NCBI GenBank assembly: GCA_039090855.1
Contig: CM077006.1
Location: 45,207,336-45,271,335, forward strand
DNA length: 64,000 nt
Origin: Macrothele yani
Taxonomy: Eukaryota; Arthropoda; Arachnida; Araneae; Macrothelidae
Direction of reading: 5' to 3'
The notes under the pieces were generated by a model. The model was not told the DNA's origin and did not search any database. It saw only the letters and a list, made by a program, of their open reading frames with translations. This document shows positions 34,200 to 46,432 of this stretch, in pieces (the stretch's first letter is position 1; every line of letters begins with the position of its first letter). A program made the position numbers and the translations under genes.

Positions 34200-35190
34200 A
34201 GATAATTTTTCAAAGTAGATCTTTAGAGAAAAAAACGTCAGCAAAAAGAAAAATGTGTTTAAGCCCCCTAGTGAAAAACTGCATATTATTTAAAATTAAT
34301 AATGTGCAGACATTCTTTATAGTAAATGGAAATAGTTAAACAAATTAATCATATTCTTAGAATTCGTAAAACATTTGCAGGAAGCTGCATATGTCCATTA
34401 GAAGTACAAATCTACATTATTAGGAATTACAACTCGTATGCAGAATGTTCCTCATAGTACAAACAAGCAAAAATCCTAAAGTAAAAGGTGTTCTTTAAAG
34501 TAAACATTTAGAAGCAGGGAGAAACTGAGTTATTTGAAGAACAATATATATATGGGGGGGGGCAACATGTTCTTTATGATGGTTATCTGACTGAGAAAGA
34601 ACTTTTTCAATTCAGTAGCTTTTAGAAGTGAAGATATGACTTCAAGTACATTGCAAACAGAAATGAATCCTTGTGCCCCCACCCTTTCCAATGTCAAAAT
34701 TTTGTTAAATGAATAATCAGAAATTATACACAAAATATTCCTCACCTTAAATGCTGTCCATCACAAAAAGAATTTTTCTAATCAGTTTTTCAGAAGCAGA
34801 GACTTTGGTAAAAATACAACTTACGTTGTTGTGCCTAGTGGTAAAATTGTGTAGTATTTGAAGAAAAAAACCATGCGTAAAATGGTCTTCATAATAAAAG
34901 GTATCAAAGGAAAAAATAATTCTTTCAATTGGATTTTTGGAATAAATGATATGGAGTGAAACATATTTTGAATTCAGTAGCATCAGCATTTATGCCCTGC
35001 CTCATAGCAGCAAAGTTGTACATTGAAAACATACCCAATAGCCAAGATCATCATTCTAACAGTTCAGGCTTTCCAACAAAATAAAAAAAAAAAAAAATTC
35101 GAACTAATAGGTGCAGAGGTATGATGTCCACATATGATGGATGCACTGACACAGTGATACTATAAAACATGTTCCTTTTTTTCCCCTTGA
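34200..35190. repeat. Repeat array 2 (decayed copy of array 1)
   Basis: Core-like positions at 34263 ('aagccccctagtg'), 34676, 34832 and 34992 keep the 156-160 bp spacing in the last three. Filler words such as 'tttttcaattcagt', 'agaagcagagac' and 'gcagaggtatgat' match array 1. The end 'acagtgatactataaaa' corresponds to the array 1 end. Confidence 0.75.
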
Positions 35191-35877
35191 AAGTTGTGCT
35201 GAAAATGAAGATGTCAATAGTGAGAAATGATTTGTTATTCATTATTCTCATGGCATTACCTGTTTCACAATACTGTGGCAGCTTTTTATGGATTCCCACT
35301 GCATTTTACTAGCGACTGAAGTATTTAAATTGTAATTTGTTGACACTTGTGTCATACTTTCATCATGATTTTAAAACAAATACGATGTTAAGGACCTAAT
35401 ATGCATGTATGTTTACAACTATGTTTCATTAATGACCAATTTTCCTTCTGTGACTTGTTCACGCTTGTTCTATTTTTCTTTTTAGTAATCCAAAATGGGC
35501 CCTATGATTTTAAAATGAATATGGTCTTAAAAATATAAGGTACATATGTATTTGCAACTAAATTTCAGTAGTGATCAAAGTCTTGCATTCTGCAACTTGT
35601 TCGTGCTTTTATCATAGCTTCAGTAATTCCAAATGGGCTCTATGAGTGCATATGTGTTTACAAAGCTATGTAGTTGAAGTAAATAGTCAGACACATAACC
35701 TTACAGAAATTTCTTAGTAATCACCATGGTACATGGTTGCATTGATTCCTTATATTTCAATACTTATCGCAAAGAATGTATCAATAAAAAAATGAATAGA
35801 ACAAATTATAAATAATGCTAAATTATGGGATTTAATCAGGAATTAAAGGATATTACCTAAAAGTAATATCAGATATA
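35191..35877. other. Intron stretch, nothing recognised
   Basis: Two similar passages of about 100 bases (35370-35500 and 35520-35660) share 'atgtttacaact...ttcattaatgacc' wording, perhaps an old local duplication. No coding sequence. Confidence 0.35.
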
Positions 35878-37012
35878 CAGTAAAACCTCCTTAACGAACA
35901 CTCCCGAATAGCGGACAGTGATTTCAGTTGAGAATGCGTCCACTGAAGGGAGGCAGGAGAAAAAGATATGCAAATTTTTTTTGCGATGCCAAGCCCTGAA
36001 AACATTCCTAGCTATTGTTAGCCATCTCTTTCACATTAATGCTCTCCCTGCCATCACTTGGGTAACCTTCACAGTCAAAAACGTTAAACAGCAGTGCATT
36101 AGTCGTTTTTTCCATAAGGCAGGGTTTGCTTCAGCAGGCATAGAAGATGGAGTATGCGCTTTCAACATAGAATAGGATCTGCGCTCAATTTCTGAACTGA
36201 CAACATGTTTAAACTGTAAGAGAAATCCAAAAGATTTTATTGCAGTTGATGATGAACTGCGTGTTTTGAACAGAGAATGGATGATTTGCAAGATTACTTT
36301 TGTTCACACACACTGATCAAGAATGACATGGTCGAAGAGACAGCGGAAGGAACTGAAGAAGAGGCAGTGGACGGAGTTGCAGAAGAGGTGTCTGACTTTA
36401 AGAACTTCACAGCTGCGGCAAGATATAGTGAAAAGCATCATCATTTTTTTATTAGCGAAGATGATTCTGGGGGACTGGCACTTTTGATGAATTTGAAAAG
36501 TCATATTGAAAAACTGGCTGTAAATGTCAAAAAAAAAAAAAACGCCTCTGTCAGATTTTTTTTTCAGATTTTTTTGCAGGCAAGAATACTAACTGATAAA
36601 TTGATGAATTAAGTGCAAGTACCTTTGAAAGTTTTAAAACATTCATTAATCAGAAACATGCATTGAATTGCGTACATACATATGTACGTAAATTGCATTT
36701 TTCCTCATGCTTGAAAAGCTCAAAAATATTTAAATTACAATAAATACGTACACATATTTAATTTCGTGTACAGTATTACTAATGCGGTTTCGGAATTTAT
36801 TACTGCATAAATATGTACACATAAAGTACGTATACTTATACATGCAACTTTTATTGTTAACAGCCAAAAAAAGAAACAAAAAAGAAACAGCAACAAAGTT
36901 CGTATTTCTCGATAGCTTGTGCAGATAGATGTGTACCTCCCGATAGCGGACTCCTCCAAATAGCGGACAGATCATTGGTTCCGGAGGTGTCCACTATTCA
37001 GAGGTTTTACTG
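35878..37012 (+). mobile_element. pogo/Tigger-like DNA element
   Basis: The left end CAGTAAAACCTCCTTAACG and the reversed right end CAGTAAAACCTCTGAATAG are the typical pogo/Tigger terminus, with TA before the left end. An open frame at 36277-36612 (MDDLQDYFCSHTLIKNDMVE onward) is acidic with a lysine run and could be a transposase C-terminal remnant; no DDE core is visible. Inner 'cggac' blocks occur at both ends. About 1.13 kb long. Confidence 0.82.
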
Positions 37013-37473
37013 TGCTAATAAGGTATACTAAAAAGTAATATCCTTTTATTCCTGAGTAAATCCCATAATTTAGTGAAATTTATAATATATCAAGTCTAGG
37101 AATAGCCATGACATCAATTATTACCAAGTTTAAAACAAATTGATTGCCAACCATTTGCTAATAATTGGGATTCATTCCATGACCAATTATTTTTTGTACT
37201 CATTTAGCATTTTTTTTAATGAAAAGTAGGACTGGAGATAGAAAGGAAGGGGGAGAGCCAAAGTAAATTATCACAAAGGGTAGTTATCATAACATGTTTG
37301 GAACACCAGCTTCAACAACAGCCCAGATGAAGTTCAGGATTTTGCCCCAAAATTTGGTTATAAGTAGAAAAATTTGCATCTATGAAATCCATCTGAAATT
37401 TTTAGAGAAATTACCTTAGAGTGACCCCCCCCTCCCCCTCTCCACAAATTCTTCTGATATATTTCTCTTTCAG
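37013..37473. other. Intron stretch before exon 6
   Basis: Nothing recognised beyond a C-run at 37424-37438 and the pyrimidine-rich acceptor region. Confidence 0.4.
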
Positions 37474-37779
37474 GCACTACTAGTCCCAACAAAGGAAACA
37501 AACAGTGTCCGTTTTCTTTTGGATGTATTGCTGGAACAACGCCACCCAGTTATGCTGGTAGGTGCCAATGGTTGTGGGAAAACTGTTCTGGTTAAAGACA
37601 AGCTTGCATCTCTGGATGACATGTATCAAGTGGTCAATGTTCCATTCAACTATTATACGACGTCGGAGATGTTGCAGCGGATACTTGAAAGAGCGTTGGA
37701 AAAGAAAGCAGGGCGAAATTATGGTCCCCAAGGACAGAAGAAACTTATTTATTTCATTGATGACTTCAACATTCCTGAG
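37474..37779 (+). CDS. DNAH9/11/17-like: Dynein heavy chain exon 6 (AAA3 P-loop and Walker B)
   Basis: One hundred and two codons, [20 protein letters not shown] onward. The AAA3 Walker A is GANGCGKT after HPVMLV, and the Walker B region is [14 protein letters not shown] at the exon end. This is the regulatory ATP site of the dynein ring. The acceptor is CTCTTTCAG and the donor GTAAGG; both phases are 0. The methionine at 37519 is internal. The next exon continues [10 protein letters not shown], the usual partner of DDFN(M/I)PE in this family. Confidence 0.95.
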
Positions 37780-39559
37780 GTAAGGCAATTTCTGTTTTTT
37801 AGTTTGTAGTTTTTATGTAACAAAAGTAGCTGTTGTGAATTCAAACTTTTGATTTGTCATTTGTGCTTAAGTAATGAAGATGTATTCAACATTTGAATGA
37901 AAGAATAGGAAACCTGAGCAGTTGCTTAGCATTTTAGGATTTCATCTTATTCAGACATTGCTGCTCAACCTCAGTTGCGTGTTGCCCCCCCCCATTTGAC
38001 TTTTATAACACATTTCCCCGTGATGGTTGTTTCCCAGCTATCATTGTCTTCCACGCTTTCTGAAAGAATAATGACTGATTCAGGTACCAACATGGATCAT
38101 GTTCTTCTGACCCTAACTAAGCATCTGTATATGTTATATAGCACTGAAGTTTAGACCCTGTGCCAGATAATCTAACTTCCGCATATTCATTTTCATGAAT
38201 GACCTTCACTGCGTCTGGTATGGCAGGGAGGGTTATCCTGTTGAAATGAACATAGATCAGAACCAAAGAACTCCCACACTGTAGGGAAATGGAATCATTT
38301 TTAAATGTTAGGTTGTAGAGAGCATAGAGTTATTGAAAATTTTGAGGTGGACTTTAGCATTCATTATTACTTGCACAGTTGTCAAATGTCCTTCAACCAT
38401 ATATAGTGATAGACTGCACACTGGTAGTGGCTGCCACTGAGCCACAGTGGTCCCAACATGAGAACCGTCAGATCACATGACATTAGGCTGAAGTCATTTC
38501 GTGCTATCCAGTTTCAATCCTTTCTTATGACCTGACAGGCTACTTTTAAATATCCCCATTTAGTAAATCATGTCGGTAACAAGTGCGCTTTTTAGTAATA
38601 ATAAACTTAAGGGCATATTCATTAAGAAATTGTCACTTATAGAAATTTAATTGCAACCATTTCGGAGTTACAAGATGAGTCGTTAGGATGAAAGGAGTTC
38701 ATTTGTTTAGTGTGTATTCTTGTATGAACCAGCTACGTTTGTATTTAATACTTTATGTAAAGTGGTGTTCTCATTAATAATTTTGATACAGAGCTACAAC
38801 ATTTCCAGTGTATTATAATGTGAAAAATCCAGAAATACAGAGTTTTAAATACTACTTAAAATATACAGAAATGATGTTGTTGTACTCAGAGTAAGTTTAC
38901 TTAAAATATGCACCTATGTGCATAGGTAGACTTGATTATAGGCCATGATTAGAATATTACGATGACTATTTGTGAAAAATTTAAAACACGTAGATTGATT
39001 TATTAACGCAAATGACTATATTTTTCTTTTACAGGCACACATTTTCTAGATTGAGAATTAAACCTCAATATTGACTGGTTTTTTTTTTCCGTATATGGTA
39101 ATCATTATTACAAATATGGAAAACTCAGATGGGATAGTGGCCCATACTAAACATAAACAAAATTTACTGGAGATTGGAATCATATTATTGCCATAAAGAC
39201 ATAAAATCTACTTGATAATTGAATTCCTTTCTCACCGTTTGCAATTTGAAGAATTTTCTTTTAACATTTTTTACCAAGATCACGTGACATTTTGCCTTTC
39301 TGATGTTGGAGCCAGAAATTTTGATGTCATTCCCAGTCTACCTATATGTAAGGTCGATGCAAATGTCTTAAATGTAATAAAAATACTTCACATCATCTAC
39401 CATGAACGCCAGTCTGTAAATAAAGCTCATTTCAAACACCGACTTCTAGCTCATTAAATAAAAAATGAAATCGAAAAACTATGGGGGTTTTCGTAGGAAT
39501 TATTTTAAAATGAAATGGCAATTTTTTGGAGAAAACCCTTCCTCTTCTGGAAGTCATAT
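37780..39559. other. Intron stretch, nothing supported
   Basis: Anonymous AT-rich sequence. The 38050-38560 part has a mixed composition that could be an old transposon, but no family trait is readable. Confidence 0.4.
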
Positions 39560-39745
39560 GCTGTCACTCTCTTTTTTTTCCGTTACTATCACGGTTATGG
39601 TTTTTTTCATGATATCTTGCCAGATGCTAAATACTGATAAACCCATGGAGTCATTGAAGAAGGAGAAAGAAGAAGAGTTTTCTCTGAAAATTTGTAAATT
39701 TAATTTAAAAATGATCCCTAGTAAAAAAAAAAATAAACTCAATAG
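39560..39745. repeat. Rearranged Penelope-like 3' tail
   Basis: 'cgttactatcacggttatgg' is the inverse of the tail near 28470-28495, while 'gaagaaggagaaag...ttttctctgaaaatttg' matches 28522-28552 in forward orientation. The two halves are thus joined head to tail in opposite senses. The stem-loop motif is at 39654-39689: TTGAAGA, A, GGAGAA/TTCTCT, GAAA. Confidence 0.7.
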
Positions 39746-40299
39746 TTTTCCAATTTAGTTTTTAATTTAATGAACTTCATTTGTAGCACAGGATGTTCAG
39801 GCTGCAGGTTTACTCTGGGCATCCACCACACTCACACCTGTCTATCTGAAGGGAATAGGGCGTAACATGGTTTGTCACTCCATAGAACTTATTTTAAACT
39901 TCCTCGGAACCAATTGCATCATTCTTTTGGACTGCATGATGAAACCAGTGATTGTGGTTGTTGTTAGGTTTATGCGTTACCACTCTCCCATAACTAATGC
40001 TGCTGAGCAAAGTACATTGCATGTTTTTCAGATCTCAACCCCTCTTACCACCTGAAACTCCTGGTTAGTATTTTTCTGGGATGGCTGATAATATTCATGT
40101 AACACCATTTGACATACTCTCCAGTACTGTGGAGTGAGCTTCCATGGTTTTCTGATATTTCGTTGGATGGTAGTGTTACTCCCACACTTACATTTCCTGA
40201 TAACATCACTAATTGTCAAGTTTAAGTAGACTGTTTGCAGCTGAACAAATTTATGAGCTAGTGGTGTGACATCCAACAGCAACACTGTGTGCAAAATTC
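39746..40299. other. Intron stretch, nothing supported
   Basis: An open frame at 40028-40294 on the minus strand (88 codons) is not recognised; parts read like a decayed transposase but no motif is firm. Confidence 0.35.
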
Positions 40300-40485
40300 A
40301 TCAGCTCAAATGTAATCATTGGCGCTGATGTGCCATATTTTCACTGTTGTCCATGTAGCCACTCTTTCTTGAAAATTACATTGTCCTGGAGCAGGAATCA
40401 AACCTGTACCTCCTGATTACCGGTCGAGCATGCTATCCATTACACCACCCAGGACAAGGAAGTTCCAAGCAGCTGAAGCTAAGCA
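40300..40485 (-). repeat. SINE family A, reverse copy
   Basis: Read on the minus strand it starts with CTGGGTGGTGTAATGGATAG, an A-box-like TGGTGTAATGG, then a B-box-like GGTTTGATTCC, then the SINE-A body to 40320. It faces the forward copy at 40573 head to head. Confidence 0.82.
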
Positions 40486-40572
40486 GATGTAACTTAGAAA
40501 TCTTAAAACATTTAAGATTTGCACTAGTCGAAGCAACCAGGAACTTCATTGTTGCGTCCCAACGATCTTTTT

Positions 40573-40795
40573 CTGGGTGGTGTAATGGATAGCATGCTCG
40601 CCCTGTAATCGGGAGATGCAGGTTCGATTCCTTCTGCAGAGCAATGTAATTTTCAAGCTCTCTAAAGGAGTGGCTACATGGACAACAGTGAAAATATGGC
40701 ACATCAGTGCCAATGATTACATTTGTATCACCTTCCAGGTATTTGTGAAGAATTATTCCTTCAGGAAAATTCGTTTCCTAATTATGTGTGATGTT
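40573..40795 (+). repeat. SINE family A, forward copy
   Basis: The best preserved copy: CTGGGTGGTGTAATGGATAG, then GGTTCGATTCC, then 'caatgtaattttcaagctct', then 'tgtgaagaattattccttca'. The tRNA-like A and B boxes are intact, but no full cloverleaf with an acceptor stem can be drawn, so it is a SINE head and not a tRNA gene. Confidence 0.85.
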
Positions 40796-40851
40796 CATCA
40801 GCTCAGTTCTGTCTGCCGTAATGTGTACAACAAACTTCTGTAACTTGTATA

Positions 40852-41849
40852 CAGTAAAACCTCGAAAATATGGCACCCAGAAAACCAGCAAATTCAAAAA
40901 TCCGGCACTTTTCTGATTTCGTTTTTGTGACAACATCGGGAGAACATCCGATGTTTCCCCAATAACCATGGAAATCTCCCGATGTACTGTCTCAAAAACA
41001 CATCGCGAGATCATCCGATTTTAGTCTGCGAATTGCCAATAGCCGCCTACACGTAACATCAGGAGGTTTCTCAAATTCGTCATTTCATTGGGCTACACTG
41101 AAGTGACACAGAACAATGAGGCAACGAATCGGCATGTACGTTTGAAATGCATGTGGAAACGTATGCAGATGATCCGTGCTTGGTGGTGGCAGTATGTGCA
41201 TTCGATTGATTGTGTAAAGACATCTACATCGGCCTTCATGATGCATCGCGGTAATCGCCTTCATGATTTATGGTAATCGCCTTCATGATTTATGGTAATC
41301 GCCTTCATGATTTATGGTAATCGCCTTCATCATGGTGGTAATCACCTTCATCATGGTGGTAATCACCTTCATCATCGCAGTAATCCCCTTCATCATGATG
41401 TATCATAGTTTCGTCAGTTGAAAAACCATAACATCAATGTAAAATTCACATCGGGTTTTCACGATTTATCAATACATCTCCCAGCCCTAGCGGTTGCTAT
41501 GGCTTTTTTTTTAAAGTTTTTTGCCTAACCATTTGCCAAATTCATTTTTTTCGACAGTTTTATAATAAATAGTATGAAAAGGTAATCACCAATATTTTCA
41601 CCAAAACTTATTTTCCATCGCCAAAACTTTTTTTCCATCGCCAAAACGATTTCCCCCGCAAATTGTAAAGGATGCGATCGGCAGCGTGACCCCTGCATAT
41701 TTATAAGGCTTAGATGTGCAAATTTTCGTCAAAGTGATCTGTTACCTGTAAGTATGTGCTTTACGTAACGCCCGTTACAGAAATCCGGAATTTTCATAAA
41801 TCTGGCTCTCGTCCGGTCCCATCGATGCTGGATTTTCAAGGTTTCACTG
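40852..41849. mobile_element. pogo/Tigger-like element carrying a minisatellite
   Basis: The left end CAGTAAAACCTCGAAAATAT and reversed right end CAGTGAAACCTTGAAAATCC are bounded by TA on both sides (40850-40851 and 41850-41851). About 1.0 kb. It has no DDE core. The ends differ from those of the 35878 element, so this is a distinct pogo-type family. Confidence 0.86.
41233..41400 (+). repeat. 21-22-bp minisatellite inside the pogo-like element
   Basis: About seven tandem units of the 'ggtaatcgccttcatgattta' type, drifting to 'ggtaatcaccttcatcatg' rightwards. Units abut with no unique spacers. Confidence 0.9.
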
Positions 41850-43020
41850 TACCTTTCTTTTATGGTCACATATTTCCCTGAAAAGCACCTTAGATTAAGA
41901 CAACAGGGAAGTGTGGGAGTATAGAGTGTAAAGTCACTAGAGAGAGAGCCATCTGACCTATTCAACATGAAACATGAATACACAGCTGGTGTATTCACAA
42001 CATTTGTAGCCTGTGGTGTTCACATGACTTGCCCTGACGAAATGGCTGGCAATGTATTACATAGAGTGTTTGGTAAGTAATGCCTCCATTTTTGTATCTT
42101 TACTCCCAGATGAAGTATCAAAATGAAACAAAATACAGCTCAGAATGTTTAAATTCATTTTTATACTTTATTTTCCCATGCAGTCTCCCTCTCATTTGAT
42201 AAAACACTTCAAGCTGTTCTCAGAAACATTTTATCACAGTGGCCTAAACTTCTTCATCACTAGTGAAATTAATTCCTTTGAGATGTGTCTTAACCCTTTA
42301 AGCAACCAATGTGCCTGAACCAAATGGTGCTCAAAATTTTTTGCACTTCCCGAAAAAGAAATTTCCAGCTTGTTAAAATGTTAAGCACACATGCAACCAG
42401 AAGGTGCCAAATTCAGGGTGAAGTGAGAGTGTGGAACAACTTCAGATCGGATGTTCTGTATTGCCACTGAACTGGCAGCACTGATGTGGGGTCTGGTGAT
42501 ATCATGTTGAAGCATGGGCCTTTCCCTCTGATGAATTGTGACTAATTATTTATTTTAAGCTATTTCTGGGTTATGTCCTTAGTCTCAGAGTTGATTTGCA
42601 TACCTTTGACCATGAACTCATGATGCTTCTGTATCCCTAGAAAAGGATAAACAAGCATTTTCCAGTGGAAAGTGAAGTGACAAACTTCTTCTTGGGAGAG
42701 GTGAGGTGACAATAATCAAGTGACTGGTTTTTAATTTCCAGGTGGTCATAGTGATCTACCCAACTCTTATCACAACATGCCAGTACTGTACAGAAATTCA
42801 TAACTTTAGCTTCTGTAGTGAGCGAGTCATGGGCATACTGATAGCCCCTGCATCCCCCCTTGCATTGCACGGGGGAAGGGAGAATGACTCATGGCTAAGA
42901 GGGCCTCTAGCCTCAGCAGAAGCATTTTTCAAAATTTTTGTAGGAACTTCATATGAAACTGGTTAAATAAATAGCCAGAAATTTTTATGGCAGCTTTGAA
43001 TGAAGTACTAAAAAGAAAAG
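41850..43020. other. Intron stretch, nothing supported
   Basis: 'ggtaagtaatgcctccattt' at 42071 is the kind of end seen on some mariner elements, but no partner end or transposase frame was found. Confidence 0.35.
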
Positions 43021-44577
43021 CAATTTTTGGATGCACTTCAATCTTCGGCCCCCATTGTCTGCTTCAGCTAACACGCCGCTAGAATGCCGGGAGAAAACGT
43101 TTCGCGATAGGTGGCGCTGCAGATGCGTCAGCGTTTTTTGCTCCTTCGCTGCATGCATTGCGTAATCGGTGTGTATGTTGTGCAGGGAAGAGTGCTAGGG
43201 ACGCGAAATAGACGGCTGGCAGTATTTTTTAAAGGAAGGGGTTTATTTTGTAATGTGGCTGGCCCTGAAAAGGGCCTTTATAGAATGTGAGTAGTTCAGG
43301 TGTTGCTAAATATTTATAACGACGGAAAAGAAGTGTTTCCTCCTCATTGAGAACCTGTCTATCTAGTACGAATATTTAAGTGGAAAACATTACGTACTAG
43401 GGAAGAACTCTTTGATGATAGCAATCATCACCTCAAAACAGTGTTCAGGAGAAAGACCACAATTTTGTCGGAATAAATATTCCAGAATGTGGTCTGCCAA
43501 GTGGTCTTTGTGAACTCCATTAGATAGTGTGCATTTGAGGGGCCGCCAATTGCTCTCAACACCTTGCGTATGCTCTCCAGTAGTCGGATCGACGAAATTG
43601 AGCGAGTGGTTTACTGACAGATGTTGGAAACCACAGGATGGGAGATTGCGGTACGCAGCCCACTGATCCGTCATTACAGTAGTTCCAGGTTCAACATGTT
43701 TCTGGATGAGCGGCAGCAATGTGTGCGCCGAGCAGTTATTCTCCGGGCAGATCTCAACCCTGAATCGTTTCAAATCTCGTTCAAAGATGCCAAGGATCCA
43801 GGTGCCCTCAACGAGACGACCACAGTTATACTTCCGCTTCCCAACCTTCACCTCATCCACTTCTACAAAGACACCAGGGAATCTAAGCTGTCCTTCGTCT
43901 TGTTCGTAGACTACCATAAACTCTGAGACTAGTTATCTGCAAGACTGATAATAGTCACTGACTGTCGCAGAGGATGTAGAAACTCCACTCTAGGTAGATT
44001 CCTCAATTGCATCATCATAGGACAATCCTTTGGCAAAACAATATAAAAGAGTCATCACCTTATCAAGAGGAATACAAGCAGCTTCAAACCACATCCCAAG
44101 TAAACGGGAACACTGCTCACTTTCCCTTGTAACATGATTCTTCCTACACCTGAATTGTCCTAAACGACATATCCACTCGCAAACTCATTGGATGACCTGC
44201 GGAACATCTTCGTTTGGTTGGAAGCAATCCTTTCCTCTCACACCATGCAATGCATGTTTCTTCATCCTTCCCAACTTCATCGAAGAAACGCCTCCAGTTC
44301 CACATGGCTACTGACAGAGCTGCACACAAGCCACATCCCACGTATCGCTTAGAAAACACAAACCACATATCGCTTTGAACAGGGCGAACAGAAGTAAGTA
44401 TACGGGATTCACAGCTCATGCACTCGTCAAACAGCGATTATGTAACACACACAGTGCGGGAGAAAGCATCGATGCAGCTGCACTGCCACCTATCGCGAAA
44501 CGTTTCTCCTGGTATTCCATTGGCGCGATAGCTGAAGCAGACGACGGGGGCCGAAGTCTAAAGTGTAGCCCAATTTT
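43021..44577 (-). mobile_element. Merlin-type DNA transposon with long inverted repeats
   Basis: The left 100 bases and the reversed right 100 bases share 'cttcggcccccattgtctgc'-type and 'cgtttcgcgataggtggc' blocks in the same order, so the inverted repeats exceed 100 bp. A minus-strand transposase of IS1595/IS1016 type fills the interior. GC content is higher than in the surroundings, as for a younger insertion. A target duplication was not located with certainty; the outermost bases are AT-runs. Confidence 0.9.
43390..44419 (-). pseudogene. Merlin transposase (ISXO2-like DDE), nearly whole but broken
   Basis: The N-terminal piece (44419-44144) includes WNWRRFFDEVGKDEETCIAW and CERKGLLPTKRRCSAGHPMS, with a Cys/His pattern expected before the DDE domain. 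A frame change near 44150 and two stops (near 43989 and 43932) interrupt it. The long piece 43917-43390 holds the catalytic domain: VEVDEVKVGKRKYNCGRLVE (first D), TTVMTDQWAAYRNLP (second D), the LSVNHSLNFVDPTTGEHTQG block and GVESNWRPLKC (the E). All three acids are present. The chain matches ISXO2-like transposases in layout. The enzyme would cut and paste its own element; it is unlikely to be made intact here. Confidence 0.9.
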
Positions 44578-44689
44578 TTTTAGTAAATAAGTGAAATATT
44601 CAAGAAATCATTTTTGCTATAATGTATAAAAACTGTGGGGCAAAAAAGCAGCTATTCTAAAGGACTTGATGCCCCTTTTCAGAGCCATA

Positions 44690-45172
44690 TCAGTAGTTCC
44701 TGTACATGTATATTAACAATAGAATGTGAATGAAATATCTATGGGAGACAGAAGAGAGACAGCCAGGCATTTTCACATAGGACTTCCATCCACAGAGAAG
44801 GTTTAGGCCCAAACCACCTACAGCGGGTCTGCCTTTTGGGAAGGGAACAGAAATGGAAGGAGTGAGAGCAAGTCTAGCGACTTTGACAGAACAGTTTGTA
44901 AGGGAGAGAGAGCACAGTAGATGGCGCCACCGTACAAGTACGATGTTGCTCATGGAAAGGTGAGAGAAAGTCAGGGGAAGTAGAAGTGGATACCCAACGG
45001 AGGGGGGTTCCAACCCGGGGGACCTTCAGTTAACGTGCTTGTCCGATGCACAGTGGATATTCAGCGATTGTTTGCAAATCACACCATCTCTGGAAGATCA
45101 GTCCAGGATTGAACCTGGGGACCCTCCATTGACAGTCTGACTTGCTAACCACTAAGCCATCCGTGGCTCATG
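44690..45172 (-). repeat. tRNA-derived SINE family C (long)
   Basis: On the minus strand the head at 45172 reads GAGCCACGGATGGCTTAGTG then a TTAGCAAGTCAGAC-type stretch, with A-box-like TGGCTTAGTGG and B-box-like GGTTCAATCC. The body extends leftward with a 'gaacccccct' block and the 'gtagatggcgccaccgtaca' region. Head and body are different from families A and B. Confidence 0.7.
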
Positions 45173-45620
45173 AAATATCTATTGAATAAATGAAACTTTT
45201 ATATCAATGAGGATAAGGTGTTATATATTATACACTTGTTTGCACATAACTACACATCCTTCAGAATATAATGAGCTAAACAGTGTTATTCTGGAATGAA
45301 AAACAGAGTCCTATGCCATTTTTTTCATAACAGAGTTAAAAGACTTCTGCAATGTGCAAAACATTGTGATACTATGTTTAGTGTTTGTTTTTTTATTATT
45401 CAAATAATTAAAGTAATTTTATTCTTTTTGTGCCACAATTTTTAATTGTTACTTTTTTTATTTGCTTATTTATGTTCTATATTTTTTTGTATAAATCGGG
45501 AAAAAAACATTAGACACTGTAACATGTTTTGTGTGTGTGTGATCATGAGGTATTTCATGGAGGATGGCCTTTGTTCTCTAAAAGAATAAAATCTGCATGA
45601 TATGATTTATTTTGGCATAA
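45173..45620. other. Intron stretch, nothing recognised
   Basis: T-rich anonymous sequence up to the next element. Confidence 0.4.
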
Positions 45621-46427
45621 CAGGGTTTCCACTCAACCAGGAATTCTCAGGGAATTTGAAAATGGTTCCAAAAATCAGGGAAAACTCAAAGAAAATTACC
45701 CCCCCCCCCTTTTTTTTTTTTTTAAAAATCAATGGATACTTTATTTTGCCAAAAAAAATTTTTTTAAGATTTCAAACTTTTGCTTGCAATTACTGCCTGC
45801 CTAGAATTTGGTAAATCTTACTTTCAGTTATATTCAGTATTTCCTTTATTCTCTAAAAAAAGATGCAAAATTAAATTTTTTAAATTGCCAGTTATTAAGC
45901 TTTTGTTCAATTTCTGCAGGCAGTTGTTATAACATGGAACAATTAGGCACAATGGCTCCTGCTTGAAGAAACACTTCACAAGAGAACCAACCAAATGATG
46001 GATCCTTTGTCTGTTGGTTCTCTTGAAACAAGTTTCTTTGAACAGAGCCATTCCACCATTAAGCTTAGCTGCATTGTGTATAGAAAAACTGAAACTATTC
46101 AACTGACAGATTTTTCTTACATATGACTTGTTTCTATGGGAATGTATTTACAAATTCTGTGTGGGTAGTATTCACAAAAGTTCACGGACCTTTGGTACAG
46201 AAAATAATGTGCACAGTTAGTTGTTATTAATGAAAAGCAGGTAATTTTATAAAGACAAATCACTTAAAGAATTTACAAGTGTGTGCTTTGGTGAGAAAAA
46301 TGAATGGATGGAATGGAATGAAATGTAACAATTCTTTGCAACTTGCCACTCTGGAAAACTTTAAAAACCACCTGGAAAGCCTGGAAAAGTCAGGGAATTT
46401 TTTAATTACTTTTGAGTGGGAACCCTG
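45621..46427. mobile_element. Non-autonomous hAT-like element, 0.8 kb
   Basis: The left end CAGGGTTTCCACTCAACCAG and reversed right end CAGGGTTCCCACTCAAAAGT pair as inverted repeats, and both continue into 'cagggaattt' blocks. CATAA flanks both sides (45616-45620 and 46428-46432). CAGGGTT ends fit hAT elements, but the duplication seen is five bases and not eight. No transposase frame. Confidence 0.82.
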
Positions 46428-46432
46428 CATAA

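Noticed and set aside
36277..36612. Independent acidic protein gene
   Set aside because: It lies wholly inside a pogo-like element and is more likely a transposase remnant; no promoter or splice evidence.
40573..40645. tRNA gene (also considered at 27491, 30920 and 45172)
   Set aside because: A and B boxes are present but acceptor stem and cloverleaf do not form, and each is followed by a repeated SINE body.
41233..41400. CRISPR-like repeat array
   Set aside because: Units abut with no unique spacers and drift gradually; this is a minisatellite in a eukaryotic transposon.
42060..42130. Mariner terminus
   Set aside because: Only one end-like sequence; no inverted partner or transposase frame was found.
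43621..43926. Plus-strand open frame opposite the Merlin transposase
   Set aside because: A shadow of the minus-strand catalytic domain, which carries the recognised DDE motifs.
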